Source of the DNA: Lachnospiraceae bacterium
GTDB lineage: Bacteria > Bacillota > Clostridia > Lachnospirales > Lachnospiraceae
Length of the DNA: 64,000 nt
Assembly (NCBI GenBank): GCA_900771195.1
Contig: CAAGMZ010000029.1
Coordinates: forward strand, 87,684 to 151,683
Reading direction: 5' to 3'
The first letter of the stretch is position 1. Every line of letters starts with the position of its first letter. Below, piece after piece: positions 1 through 7,836 of this stretch. Under the pieces are notes generated by a model. That model searched no databases, was not told the DNA's origin, and saw only the letters and a program-made list of their open reading frames with translations. A program made the translations under genes and the position numbers.

Positions 1-2
1 TG

Positions 3-809
3 AGCATTTTCGGTGAAGAATACAGTTCTGTGCTCAAATCCGCATTTGACGACAGATGGATGGACATTTATGAGAACAAGGGCAAAAAGAGCGGAGCCTA
101 CTCTTCCGGTGCCTATGTGCACCCTTATGTGCTTCTCAATCAGAAGGACAACCTTGACAGCGAGTTCACACTTGCCCATGAAATGGGACATGCAATGCAT
201 TCGTACATGTCCAACAAGTATCTCCCGCCCAGATATTCAAATTATGAGCTTTTTGTTGCAGAGGTCGCTTCCACATGTAACGAAACGCTGCTTATGTACC
301 ATCTCCTTGATAAAACAACGGACAAAAAAGAACGCGCATCACTGATAAATTATTTTCTTGAACAGTTCAAGGGAACCCTTTACCGCCAGACCATGTTTGC
401 GGAATTTGAGCTTAAAATTCATGAGATGTACGCTGAGGGAACTCCGCTGACAGCGCAGACCATATGCAGCGAATATACTAAGCTCTGCAAAGAGTATTTT
501 GGACCGGATATGGTAACAGATGACGAAATTGCAGTAGAATGGGCAAGAATACCTCACTTCTACTACAACTTCTATGTATACCAGTATGCTACGGGATTCT
601 CGGCAGCGATTGCACTTGCCACACAGATTCGTACTGAAGGTCAGCCTGCAATAGACAGATATCTTAATTTCTTAAAGTCAGGACGGACCAAGGACCCTGT
701 ATCACTTCTTCGTGATGCAGGTGTAGATATGGCAACGCCCGGACCTGTCGAGACAGCCCTCAGGCTTTTTGGAAAACTGATTGAAGAAATGGATGAGCTC
801 TGTCGTTAA
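3..809 (+). CDS. pepF: Oligoendopeptidase F, C-terminal part (partial at window start)
   Basis: This is the last 268 codons of an M3-family zinc metallopeptidase; the reading frame is open to the left edge, so the true start lies outside the window. The zinc motif HEMGH sits at visible residues 59-63 and the third ligand is the Glu in FVAEVAST about 24 residues later, the HExxH...E pattern of M3 thimet/PepF enzymes. Full-length PepF is about 600 residues, so slightly under half is present. The enzyme hydrolyses short peptides in the cytoplasm. The stop lies 4 bases from the convergent histidine kinase gene. PepF is favoured over other M3 peptidases from the KSGAYSSG and HAMHSYMS contexts. Confidence 0.93.
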   Translation, partial: SIFGEEYSSVLKSAFDDRWMDIYENKGKKSGAYSSGAYVHPYVLLNQKDNLDSEFTLAHEMGHAMHSYMSNKYLPPRYSNYELFVAEVASTCNETLLMYHLLDKTTDKKERASLINYFLEQFKGTLYRQTMFAEFELKIHEMYAEGTPLTAQTICSEYTKLCKEYFGPDMVTDDEIAVEWARIPHFYYNFYVYQYATGFSAAIALATQIRTEGQPAIDRYLNFLKSGRTKDPVSLLRDAGVDMATPGPVETALRLFGKLIEEMDELCR

Positions 810-813
810 GGCA

Positions 814-3189
814 TCAGTCATCACCACAGGATGGCAGAACATCAAGCGCTTCTTTGTATTCAAAATTATTAAGAAGCGCTTTTGTTCTGTTAAGCTCATC
901 ACGTTGTGCCCCACTGATTTCACATTTCAAAAGCATATCAATGAATCGCTCTGCTCCGTCTGCGTCAAATTCCTTAATACACCCGGTTATTTTAGTAATA
1001 GTGTTCTTGATTTCTTCGGAATTAATCTCTGTTCCCTCTGACTGAACCGTTCTGTCGTGTACTTTGGGCATGTACTTTTTTGCTGCGGCGAGAACCTCAT
1101 CCCAGATTTTCAGAAGATTATTCCAGTCATCAGCTATATTCCGGTCATTTTCCTCATTTCCCCAGCATTCATGACGGTATGCAGCATCTGCAAGGCTGTC
1201 GGCACCGATATATCTGGCACTGCTTTTTAACGCATGAATCTGAATGGTATAATTCTTCAAATCACTTTCCGACATGAACTTTTGAAGCCTCTGACGTTTT
1301 TCATCCGATGAACTCACAAAAAGTCCAACCGTGCTCCGAAACTGCTCTTCATCACCACCGGCATATTTCATGCCATGCCTTATATTAATTATTCCGTCTT
1401 CTTTATATTGTTCCTGAAAATTTTTTCCGTCAGGTGCCGGTTCAAAATGCACCAGTTCATCGGGAAGGAACTTTGCAAGTGTATCGGTAAGCCGTGCTCC
1501 GCTCACCGGCTTGAACAGGCACCCGTCAAAACCGGTCCGGATATATTTATCCCTGGCTTCCTCTATTGTATTGGCGGTGAGCACAATCACAGGCGCATCC
1601 AAAGATAAATTATCCTTCATTGCCCTGAGCGCTTTAAGTGTACCTATCCCATCCAACTCCGGCATCATATAATCAAGAAATATAATATCGTATTTTTCTT
1701 TTCTGACGGCCTCCATGCACTCTGAACCCGACATGGCTGTATTCACAAATGATTTCGTGCTTTTTAGAAGTCCTTTTATAACTTCAAGATTAACCTCATT
1801 GTCATCAACAACAAGTATCTTTGCATCCGGTGCGGTAAGGATATCGCCACCCTTTGCAGCTAAGGTCCCGCGTTGATTATAATTGAACTCTCCCACGGCC
1901 GTATAATCAGAAACTGTCTGCCTGATATCAACATAAACTGTTGTCCCGACACCGGAGGTATTTTCCATGCGGATTCCGCCGTTCATCAGCGCACACAGTC
2001 CCTTTGCAATGCTCATACCAAGTCCTGATGAAACATTTTCCGTTTCACTGCCCGAATTATTATATATGTTAATAAATTTGTCAAATTCCTCTTCGATAAT
2101 TTTTCCACCAACATTGCTGACTGCCGCGGTGAGCTTTACCGTCCTTATTCCGTCAGGTTGCCAGTCTATGGCAATTCTAATCTTTCCGCCCTCGGAATAT
2201 GAAATAACCTTTGAAAGAACATAAAGACTCACTTGCCTGATTCTTATTATATCCCCTGTCAGCTTTGACGGCATATCCGGTGCAACCGAAAAATCCAACT
2301 CCATACCTTTTTCACGGACCATAAACCCGCTCACTTCATACAGATCACACATATCCTCCATGACGTCATACTCGGCATTTACAAGCTTAACCCTGCCGTT
2401 TTCAATCTGTGAAAGCTCAAGTACATCATCAAGCATTGACAAAAGAGCATTTCCTGCATCCCTTATATTGGCCGCATATCCCTTAACCTGCTCATCACTG
2501 CATTCACGCATTATCAGTTCATCTGAGCCAAGTATGGCATTTATCGGTGTCTTGATTTCGTGTGACATATTGGAAAGAAATACGCTCTTAGCCTTCATTG
2601 CATTTTTGGCTTCGATACGCTTAAGTTCAACAACCCTCAGCATATCCTGAGAACTCAGACTGTTCTCTTTTATCATCTTTTTATACCGGTTAAGCTTTCG
2701 TACCATAAGCCTGATAACATACTGTGCTGCCATCACTCCCAGTGCACTTATGATAAAAATCCCCATTCCGGATACGGGTGAAGCTGCCAGTGCCACCCTC
2801 AGTGATATAAACAAAACATATGTAAACATGGAGCTTATCGCTGCAATATCATACAGTTCATACATTTCATATATACACAGGGCTATCGAATAAAGTATAA
2901 TCCCAAAATGAACATATAAATAGTTGTCCATAACAAACTGTATCAATATCAGCGTTATTTCGGATGCCACCGTAAATACAACACCATGAACATAATCCGT
3001 TACCTTCCTTATTCTGACAGTCACCCATAATACCACTGCCATTGCAATATTAACGATTACTGTAAGTTTGGAAGTGAATGATGCAAAACCACGGTATGCA
3101 TAAATACAGCTGCATATAATTACAATTGTGATGGTGTATATCAGGCACATAACTGCCTGAATGTTCTTCCTGATGCTGTCAGTTTTCAT
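814..3189 (-). CDS. Hybrid sensor histidine kinase with REC and HPt domains, degenerate ATP-binding motifs
   Basis: This 791-residue membrane protein has several N-terminal transmembrane segments (about residues 10-165), a short helical linker, a HisKA domain with His210 in SNMSHEIKTP, a HATPase-like domain (about 305-425), a receiver domain (VVDDNEVN, phospho-acceptor Asp506 in FLDYMMPELDG, LTAN, LFKP) and a C-terminal HPt domain (His652 in IHALKSSAR). REC and HPt look intact. The HATPase domain does not: the N-box normally reading NLxSNAxKF is LYVLSKVISY here, and the G1 box DxGxGI is SNVGGKI. It may be a weak kinase, a phosphatase or a phosphorelay scaffold. The gene overlaps the upstream lipid-kinase-like gene by 11 bases, and its ribosome binding site GGAGGTG lies inside that gene. 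No separate response regulator is adjacent. Confidence 0.9.
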   Translation of the reverse strand: MKTDSIRKNIQAVMCLIYTITIVIICSCIYAYRGFASFTSKLTVIVNIAMAVVLWVTVRIRKVTDYVHGVVFTVASEITLILIQFVMDNYLYVHFGIILYSIALCIYEMYELYDIAAISSMFTYVLFISLRVALAASPVSGMGIFIISALGVMAAQYVIRLMVRKLNRYKKMIKENSLSSQDMLRVVELKRIEAKNAMKAKSVFLSNMSHEIKTPINAILGSDELIMRECSDEQVKGYAANIRDAGNALLSMLDDVLELSQIENGRVKLVNAEYDVMEDMCDLYEVSGFMVREKGMELDFSVAPDMPSKLTGDIIRIRQVSLYVLSKVISYSEGGKIRIAIDWQPDGIRTVKLTAAVSNVGGKIIEEEFDKFINIYNNSGSETENVSSGLGMSIAKGLCALMNGGIRMENTSGVGTTVYVDIRQTVSDYTAVGEFNYNQRGTLAAKGGDILTAPDAKILVVDDNEVNLEVIKGLLKSTKSFVNTAMSGSECMEAVRKEKYDIIFLDYMMPELDGIGTLKALRAMKDNLSLDAPVIVLTANTIEEARDKYIRTGFDGCLFKPVSGARLTDTLAKFLPDELVHFEPAPDGKNFQEQYKEDGIINIRHGMKYAGGDEEQFRSTVGLFVSSSDEKRQRLQKFMSESDLKNYTIQIHALKSSARYIGADSLADAAYRHECWGNEENDRNIADDWNNLLKIWDEVLAAAKKYMPKVHDRTVQSEGTEINSEEIKNTITKITGCIKEFDADGAERFIDMLLKCEISGAQRDELNRTKALLNNFEYKEALDVLPSCGDD
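835..889 (+). terminator. Long hairpin, possible pepF terminator inside the convergent kinase gene
   Basis: A perfect 11-bp stem (AAGCGCTTCTT at 844-854 with AAGAAGCGCTT at 871-881) is extended by CAGAAC (835-840) and GTTCTG (884-889) across a small internal loop. On the plus strand the inner stem runs into TTTTGTTCTGTT. It begins 26 bases after the pepF stop but lies wholly within the 3' coding end of the kinase gene on the other strand. The U-run is short, so terminator function is inferred. Confidence 0.42.
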
Positions 3190-4099
3190 AATCCACCTCC
3201 ATGCCGGACGGAATTACAAATCTCAACCCTCTCGGAACAACTTCGACCTCCAGATATTCTCCGGAATCCAGTTCTCCGTCAAAATTGCACTCGACATTAT
3301 CCATGTCCTTAAAATCTATTCTGATATGTGATGCCTTAAGTCTTACAGAATGCCTGTCTATGTATTTCTGATTGTTTCCGGTCAATGCAATCAGACTCAT
3401 CATCCGTCCGAAAAAGTTTCTGTGTGGAAGCAGAAGCACCTCTATTCTGCCATCGAAAGGACTTCCCCCGGAGCCGACGTGGCACATTGAGCCAACGCGG
3501 TTTCCGTTAACGGCCAGAAATATGTCATATCTGCCTTTCATCCGTATACCGTCAGCACATATCTCCGCATCAAACCAGCATTTTTTGAAAAGAGCCCTTA
3601 TTCCCCCGATTACATATGATGATGGTCCTCCCGAAAAAAGAGAATCGCTTACATGTGAGGCTGTTTTGATCATCTGTACATCAAATCCGGTTGAAACCGA
3701 ATTACATGCCGGTCCCATGTTGGATTTCATGTAATCAATCATAACCACTCTGCCCTTTATCATATCGTCGATATTGAGAAATCTGTCCTTTACCTTGCCG
3801 AACGCCATAAGAAAGTCATTGCTGGCACCATAGGGGATTTCTGCAAATTCCGCTCTTTCATGGTCCGGAAGGCCCTTGACAATATTCCGGAAGGTCCCGC
3901 TGCCCCCGCATGCATAAAACCTGATTGTCTCTTCCTCAAACAATTCATAGATTTCTCTGGCCAAAACGCCCTCGTCGCCCGGATACTCCGAGTTAAACAC
4001 AAGATAATTAATATCCGCCTCCGTGCTCAGCTTTTCACGAAGAGAATCGGCAAAATCCCCGCTTCCCGCAAATGAATTGATAATAAAAACATGCAGCAT
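3179..4099 (-). CDS. Diacylglycerol kinase / YegS-LCB5 family lipid kinase-like protein
   Basis: The protein has the signatures of the DAGK catalytic fold: an N-terminal NSFAGSG strand-loop, GGSGT (normally GGDGT) and IPYGASNDF (normally IPLGTGNDFAR). Such enzymes phosphorylate diacylglycerol or related lipids at the inner membrane face. The GGDGT aspartate is replaced by serine and the second motif is also drifted, so activity or substrate may differ from DgkB. I start at Met 4099 because GAGGG lies 5 bases upstream; an alternative ATG at 4111 overlaps the stop of the previous gene as ATGA but has a poor ribosome binding site. It lies between an LspA-like gene and the hybrid kinase in one operon. 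Confidence 0.75.
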   Translation of the reverse strand: MLHVFIINSFAGSGDFADSLREKLSTEADINYLVFNSEYPGDEGVLAREIYELFEEETIRFYACGGSGTFRNIVKGLPDHERAEFAEIPYGASNDFLMAFGKVKDRFLNIDDMIKGRVVMIDYMKSNMGPACNSVSTGFDVQMIKTASHVSDSLFSGGPSSYVIGGIRALFKKCWFDAEICADGIRMKGRYDIFLAVNGNRVGSMCHVGSGGSPFDGRIEVLLLPHRNFFGRMMSLIALTGNNQKYIDRHSVRLKASHIRIDFKDMDNVECNFDGELDSGEYLEVEVVPRGLRFVIPSGMEVDYEN

Positions 4100-4107
4100 A
4101 ACATCCC

Positions 4108-4566
4108 TCATTTCTTAAATATGCGTCCTATGAGTACAAGAAGGCTTCCTATGCCTATACACACATCTGAAATATTGAATATCAGCTTACCCTTATCACC
4201 GTTTTGCGGATTCACTGTCCTCAGATAGTCAACCACATGGCCACGGTATTTTCTGTCTGTAGCATTTGACGCTGCACCTCCCAGCATCAGGGCAATACCG
4301 GTCTTGGTGACCTTCCGCTTTCTCGCAAAGATTATATATGGAATACTTACGACGCCCATAATCGTTGTCGCCGCCATAACCGTCTGTCTGACGGTTTCCG
4401 GTCTCTTTTCAAAAATGCTGCCGGCAAACCCCTTATTGTATGTCCGTTCAACAGTTAAAAATTTGCCTGCCTTTTTGGGAAAAGCATCTGCCGACATGAC
4501 AGATATTTTGTTCTTTATCACAAGCTCCACAGCAAAAATAATTCCTGCAATAATTATAAAAACCAT
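4108..4566 (-). CDS. lspA: Lipoprotein signal peptidase (LspA family)
   Basis: This small, four-helix membrane protein (152 residues) has both catalytic-Asp blocks of signal peptidase II: GGAASNATDR followed by GHVVDYLR, and FNISDVCIG. The N-terminal conserved block reads TYNKGFAG, a drifted form of NxGAAF. LspA cleaves the signal peptide of prolipoproteins after lipidation. A GGAGG site precedes the ATG by 5 bases. It is the first gene of a three-gene operon with a DAGK-like protein and a hybrid kinase, an unusual setting, so it may be a second, specialised copy rather than the housekeeping enzyme. Confidence 0.78.
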   Translation of the reverse strand: MVFIIIAGIIFAVELVIKNKISVMSADAFPKKAGKFLTVERTYNKGFAGSIFEKRPETVRQTVMAATTIMGVVSIPYIIFARKRKVTKTGIALMLGGAASNATDRKYRGHVVDYLRTVNPQNGDKGKLIFNISDVCIGIGSLLVLIGRIFKK

Positions 4567-4593
4567 AGCATCCTCCGTCTTAATGATGTGTTC

Positions 4594-4622
4594 ATTATAA
4601 CACTCATCACCTCACGGTACAA
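4594..4622 (-). promoter_or_regulatory. Sigma-A-type promoter for the lspA-like operon
   Basis: On the minus strand TTGTAC, 17 bases and TATAAT are followed by a leader of about 25 nt before the LspA-like start codon. Confidence 0.7.
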
Positions 4623-4643
4623 GACAGCATACGCACTTTGCTG

Positions 4644-6065
4644 TCAGTTGTCATGGTCTTTTTCCCTTCCGAGCCGCAGCCTGAAAAGCTTCCTTGCAAG
4701 CATCCTTTTGTCAAAAGGAATCAGTGGATAAATATAACTTTTCCCTGAAAGTGTCCTGTTCATTGCCATTGAAACAAGAAACAGTACTATTCCTGCTGCA
4801 AATCCCCACATGCCTGCAAACCAGCATAAAACAAGCATAATCATTCTGAAAAATTTAACCGCATATCCCAGCTCATAGCTTGCCTGCGTATATGTCCCCA
4901 CTGTAACAAATGCCATATAGAGCATGCTTTCAGGATCAAACCAGCCCGAACTCACCGCATACTCTCCAACGACTATACCTGCTATCACGCTGAGCGGCGT
5001 GCTGAGAAGATTTGGCGTGTTAACGGCCGCAAGCCTCAGCCCGTCAATGCAGAATTCAAGTATAAAAAGCTGCAGTATTACCGGCACCGTACATTCCGAA
5101 TTATCTATCAATGTGAATCTGAGCCATGTCGGTACCATTTGGGGGTTATTGAGAAATACCACCCATAACGGTGTCAGAATCAGCGATATTATGGTGATGA
5201 GGTATCTCGACAGCTTAATATATGTTCCGGTAAGCGGCGGAAAATAATAATCATCGGCTTCCTCCGCCACATCAAAAATCGATGTGGGAACAATGAGCAC
5301 AGCCGGTGAATTATCCACCAGAATAACTATATTACCGTCAAAAATAGCGGCTGCAGCGCTGTCAGGTCTCTCGGAATATTTAAATTTGGGAAACGGGCTT
5401 ATATATGAGCCTTCCAGAAGTACCTCTGCAAGACTCTCAATATTCATTGTCAGTGCCTCCACCTTTATGCTGCGGACTCTGTTCTTAAGATTTTCAAGAA
5501 GCTTTTTGTCTGCCTTTCCCTGTATATATGCAAATGCAATATCCGTGTTGGACATTGTTCCGGCATGCATCATCTCCACTGAAAAATCAGGCGTCCTAAT
5601 GCGTCTCCTTATGAGTGCCACATTATTGGCAAGTGTCTCCACAAATCCGTCTCTTGAGCCGCGAAGCACCCTGTTTTTCCACGGTTCTGACACATTTCTT
5701 GACGGGTATGAACGACAGTCCATGATAATACATCTGTCATACCCATCCACAAAAAGACATACCATTCCCATGAGCAGCTTTGACGCCGCATCATTGTAGC
5801 TTCCTGCTGTTTCGACTTCCGTATAAGGCACCACATCTGCGAATTTATCAGCATCCTTTGGCATGTCTTTTTCTTCCAGTCCAAGAAATGCCTCCATGAG
5901 CTTTTCCATGATTTCATCCTTCACAAAACCGTCAATCATAAAAAACACGGATTCTTTTCCTGCAATCAGCATTTTCTTTTCAATTATGTCATAATTTCTC
6001 TCAGGTCCGATAAGCCTTGAGAATATATCAGCATTTTCTTTTGCACTGCCTGCAATTTTACTCAT
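4644..6065 (-). CDS. GerA-family spore germination protein (GerAA/SpoVAF-like)
   Basis: The 473-residue protein has a soluble N-terminal half with the family core (SYPSRNVSEPW, GSRDGFVETLANN, RRRIRTPDF) and a C-terminal membrane half with about five transmembrane helices. GerA-type proteins form the A subunit of nutrient germinant receptors in the spore inner membrane; SpoVAF is a paralogue encoded with the SpoVA channel. No GerB-, GerC- or SpoVA-like neighbour is present, so it is an orphan here. The N-terminal segment with MIDGFVKDEIM reminds me more of SpoVAF-type members, but I cannot decide. The start at 6065 follows directly on a hairpin containing the only plausible ribosome binding site (GGGGG, 8 bases upstream). 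Confidence 0.87.
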   Translation of the reverse strand: MSKIAGSAKENADIFSRLIGPERNYDIIEKKMLIAGKESVFFMIDGFVKDEIMEKLMEAFLGLEEKDMPKDADKFADVVPYTEVETAGSYNDAASKLLMGMVCLFVDGYDRCIIMDCRSYPSRNVSEPWKNRVLRGSRDGFVETLANNVALIRRRIRTPDFSVEMMHAGTMSNTDIAFAYIQGKADKKLLENLKNRVRSIKVEALTMNIESLAEVLLEGSYISPFPKFKYSERPDSAAAAIFDGNIVILVDNSPAVLIVPTSIFDVAEEADDYYFPPLTGTYIKLSRYLITIISLILTPLWVVFLNNPQMVPTWLRFTLIDNSECTVPVILQLFILEFCIDGLRLAAVNTPNLLSTPLSVIAGIVVGEYAVSSGWFDPESMLYMAFVTVGTYTQASYELGYAVKFFRMIMLVLCWFAGMWGFAAGIVLFLVSMAMNRTLSGKSYIYPLIPFDKRMLARKLFRLRLGREKDHDN

Positions 6066-6073
6066 AAAAAAAT

Positions 6074-6110
6074 CCCCCGGTCAGAATTTATAAAATATTC
6101 TGCCCGGAGG
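6074..6110 (-). terminator. Terminator-like hairpin overlapping the gerA ribosome binding site
   Basis: On the minus strand a stem of two blocks (7 bp including one G-U pair, one mismatch, then 6 bp) closes a 9-nt loop and is followed by seven T residues that abut the ATG of the GerA-type gene at 6065. The 3' arm contains the GGGGG that would serve as its ribosome binding site. It can act as terminator of the upstream regulator gene (stop at 6130) and would hide the start of gerA when folded. Confidence 0.72.
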
Positions 6111-6129
6111 GTTAAAAAATATACATTTT

Positions 6130-6414
6130 TTACTTTTCAACAAAAGAAATCTTAACTCTAAGATCCATACTGTCTGCAAGTCTTACAAGCATATCAAGTG
6201 TTGGATTGTATGCCCCGCTCTCAAATCTGCTGATGTTAGGTCTCTGGATTCCGGTAATCACCGAAATATCACTCTGGGTATAATTCTTTGCCTTTCTCTT
6301 GGCCACCAGCTGTTCGATGACTGAATCCTTAACTTCCTTCTGGAGCTTTACAAGCTCCGGCTTGTTCTTGGCATCCTTTAATACCAGGTCACTGCTTAAT
6401 TTCTTTGCTCTCAT
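6130..6414 (-). CDS. XRE-family helix-turn-helix regulator
   Basis: The 94-residue protein carries a C-terminal HTH_3 domain (YTQSDISVITGIQ, then RPNISRFESG) after a charged N-terminal helix. The start is set by GGAGG 10 bases upstream of the ATG at 6414; a longer frame would run through its own promoter. Single-domain XRE proteins like this are often antitoxins or small repressors; no toxin-like gene is adjacent. A hairpin follows the gene and leads directly into the germination gene. Confidence 0.85.
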   Translation of the reverse strand: MRAKKLSSDLVLKDAKNKPELVKLQKEVKDSVIEQLVAKRKAKNYTQSDISVITGIQRPNISRFESGAYNPTLDMLVRLADSMDLRVKISFVEK

Positions 6415-6460
6415 TTTAATATTTCCTCCATTGCTTAATCTGTAAAATAAGCTAACTGTT

Positions 6461-6489
6461 ATTATGCCATCCCATATAAAAAAATGCAA
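6461..6489 (-). promoter_or_regulatory. Promoter of the XRE regulator
   Basis: TTGCAT, 17 bases and CATAAT on the minus strand, about 45 bases upstream of the chosen start codon. Confidence 0.55.
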
Positions 6490-6519
6490 GTATTTTTAGA
6501 GATACATATTAATATTTTT

Positions 6520-6933
6520 TTAATATTTTCCGGGATACATTTCTTTAAACAGATGGGTAATAATTGCTTTTCTGGTAATTATACCCACAAATATATTTTT
6601 ATCATCTACAACGGGAACAAAGTTCTGATCTATCACCGTGTCAATCAGGTCTTCCATCTCAGACTGTGCATTTATTGCCTTGTTATCGCGTCTTCGTCTG
6701 ATTGTGCTAATAGGAATGTTCTCAGCATCCCTGATATTGAGGGTATACTCCTCCTTTATCTTGGACAGCAAATCTCCCTCGGTAATAGTCCCCACATAAT
6801 GACCGTCATGGTCTATTATGGGCATTGCACTGAATTTATAGTACTCTATTTTTTCAAGCACCTGTCTCACATTAAAATCATCATACACATACGCCACATC
6901 GCACTTCGGTATAATAAAAAACATTACATTCAT
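6520..6933 (-). CDS. CBS-domain-pair protein
   Basis: This 137-residue protein is essentially one Bateman module: two CBS motifs, the first ending AMPIIDHDGHYVGTITEGDLL and the second FVPVVDDKNIFVGIITRKAII. Stand-alone CBS pairs bind adenine nucleotides or similar ligands and act as sensors. GGGGA lies 8 bases upstream of the ATG. No partner enzyme or channel is adjacent, so the regulated target is unknown. Confidence 0.88.
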   Translation of the reverse strand: MNVMFFIIPKCDVAYVYDDFNVRQVLEKIEYYKFSAMPIIDHDGHYVGTITEGDLLSKIKEEYTLNIRDAENIPISTIRRRRDNKAINAQSEMEDLIDTVIDQNFVPVVDDKNIFVGIITRKAIITHLFKEMYPGKY

Positions 6934-7118
6934 TAATATTTCCCCTTTTTAACCAAATTATAAGCAAAAATGAGTGCAAAAATCATATGCCTGTTATAAT
7001 TGCATATTCCAACTGCATTTTACCACAATAAGAATGGTGAGTACAGAATTTTTTGCACATCATTCGTCAGTTTCAGCCTGCCGGTCACATGTGGGATGGC
7101 ATTGTAATTTGCAATATT

Positions 7119-7148
7119 TTGTGATAAAATCATTGTCATAATTATACT
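7119..7148 (+). promoter_or_regulatory. Candidate promoter of the alarmone synthetase gene
   Basis: TTGTGA, 18 bases and TATACT, ending 13 bases before the start codon. The leader would be very short, so this is tentative. Confidence 0.4.
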
Positions 7149-7161
7149 AAAGGTGAATCAT

Positions 7162-7833
7162 ATGTCAGAAGATAAAGAAAACCGTATTATCCCTTATTCA
7201 GATTCCATTATTGACCTGCAGCAGTTTATCACCGCTTCACAGGAGATGATGTCGAGATACCGTTGTGCAATAATGGAGATAGAAACCAAATTCAACGTAC
7301 TTAACGAGCAGTTTTCCCTGCTCCATGAACGTAATCCCATAGAAAGCATAAAGACGCGTCTTAAGACTCCTGCAAGTATTGCCGAAAAGCTTTTCCGCAA
7401 GGGTTTCCCGCTTTCTCTTAAATCTGTTGAAGACAACATATACGATGTTGCGGGCGTGCGCGTCATATGCTCATTTATTAACGATATATACATGCTTGCA
7501 GACTGTCTTACCAAGCAGGACGACATTAAGCTTATCGAAGTTAAGGACTATATAAAGAATCCCAAGGACAATGGTTACAGAAGCCTTCACCTTATTGTGG
7601 AGATTCCCATCTTCCTTCAGAATGAAAAAAGGAACATGAAGGTTGAAGTACAGCTGCGTACCATCGCCATGGAATTCTGGGCCAAGATAGAGCATCGTCT
7701 CCGTTACAAGAAAAATCTCAGTCAGGATATTATAGACAAGACCTCCGATGAGCTGAGCCAGTGTGCAGAAATCAGCGCAGAGCTTGACAGACGGATGCAG
7801 GAGATACGTGCACTGGTTGAACATGATGAATAA
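7162..7833 (+). CDS. Small alarmone synthetase, RelQ/YjbM-type (p)ppGpp synthetase
   Basis: The 223-residue protein is a RelA/SpoT synthetase domain without hydrolase, TGS or ACT domains. Key elements are YDVAGVRVIC, KDNGYRSLHL and VEVQLRTIAMEFWAKIEHRLRYK, the G-loop and catalytic region of RelQ-type (SAS1) enzymes. It transfers pyrophosphate from ATP to GDP/GTP to make the stringent-response alarmone. I place the start at ATG 7162 (AGGTG 6 bases upstream); a GTG at 7153 is in frame. It ends 3 bases from the convergent ABC exporter gene. Confidence 0.92.
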   Translation: MSEDKENRIIPYSDSIIDLQQFITASQEMMSRYRCAIMEIETKFNVLNEQFSLLHERNPIESIKTRLKTPASIAEKLFRKGFPLSLKSVEDNIYDVAGVRVICSFINDIYMLADCLTKQDDIKLIEVKDYIKNPKDNGYRSLHLIVEIPIFLQNEKRNMKVEVQLRTIAMEFWAKIEHRLRYKKNLSQDIIDKTSDELSQCAEISAELDRRMQEIRALVEHDE

Positions 7834-7836
7834 CGG

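Noticed and set aside
5284..5799. 171-codon plus-strand frame opposite the germination gene
   Set aside because: Antisense shadow; the minus strand carries clear GerA motifs over the whole stretch.
6130..6489. Longer 119-codon version of the XRE regulator
   Set aside because: The extra 25 codons would span the promoter and lack a ribosome binding site; the ATG at 6414 has GGAGG upstream.
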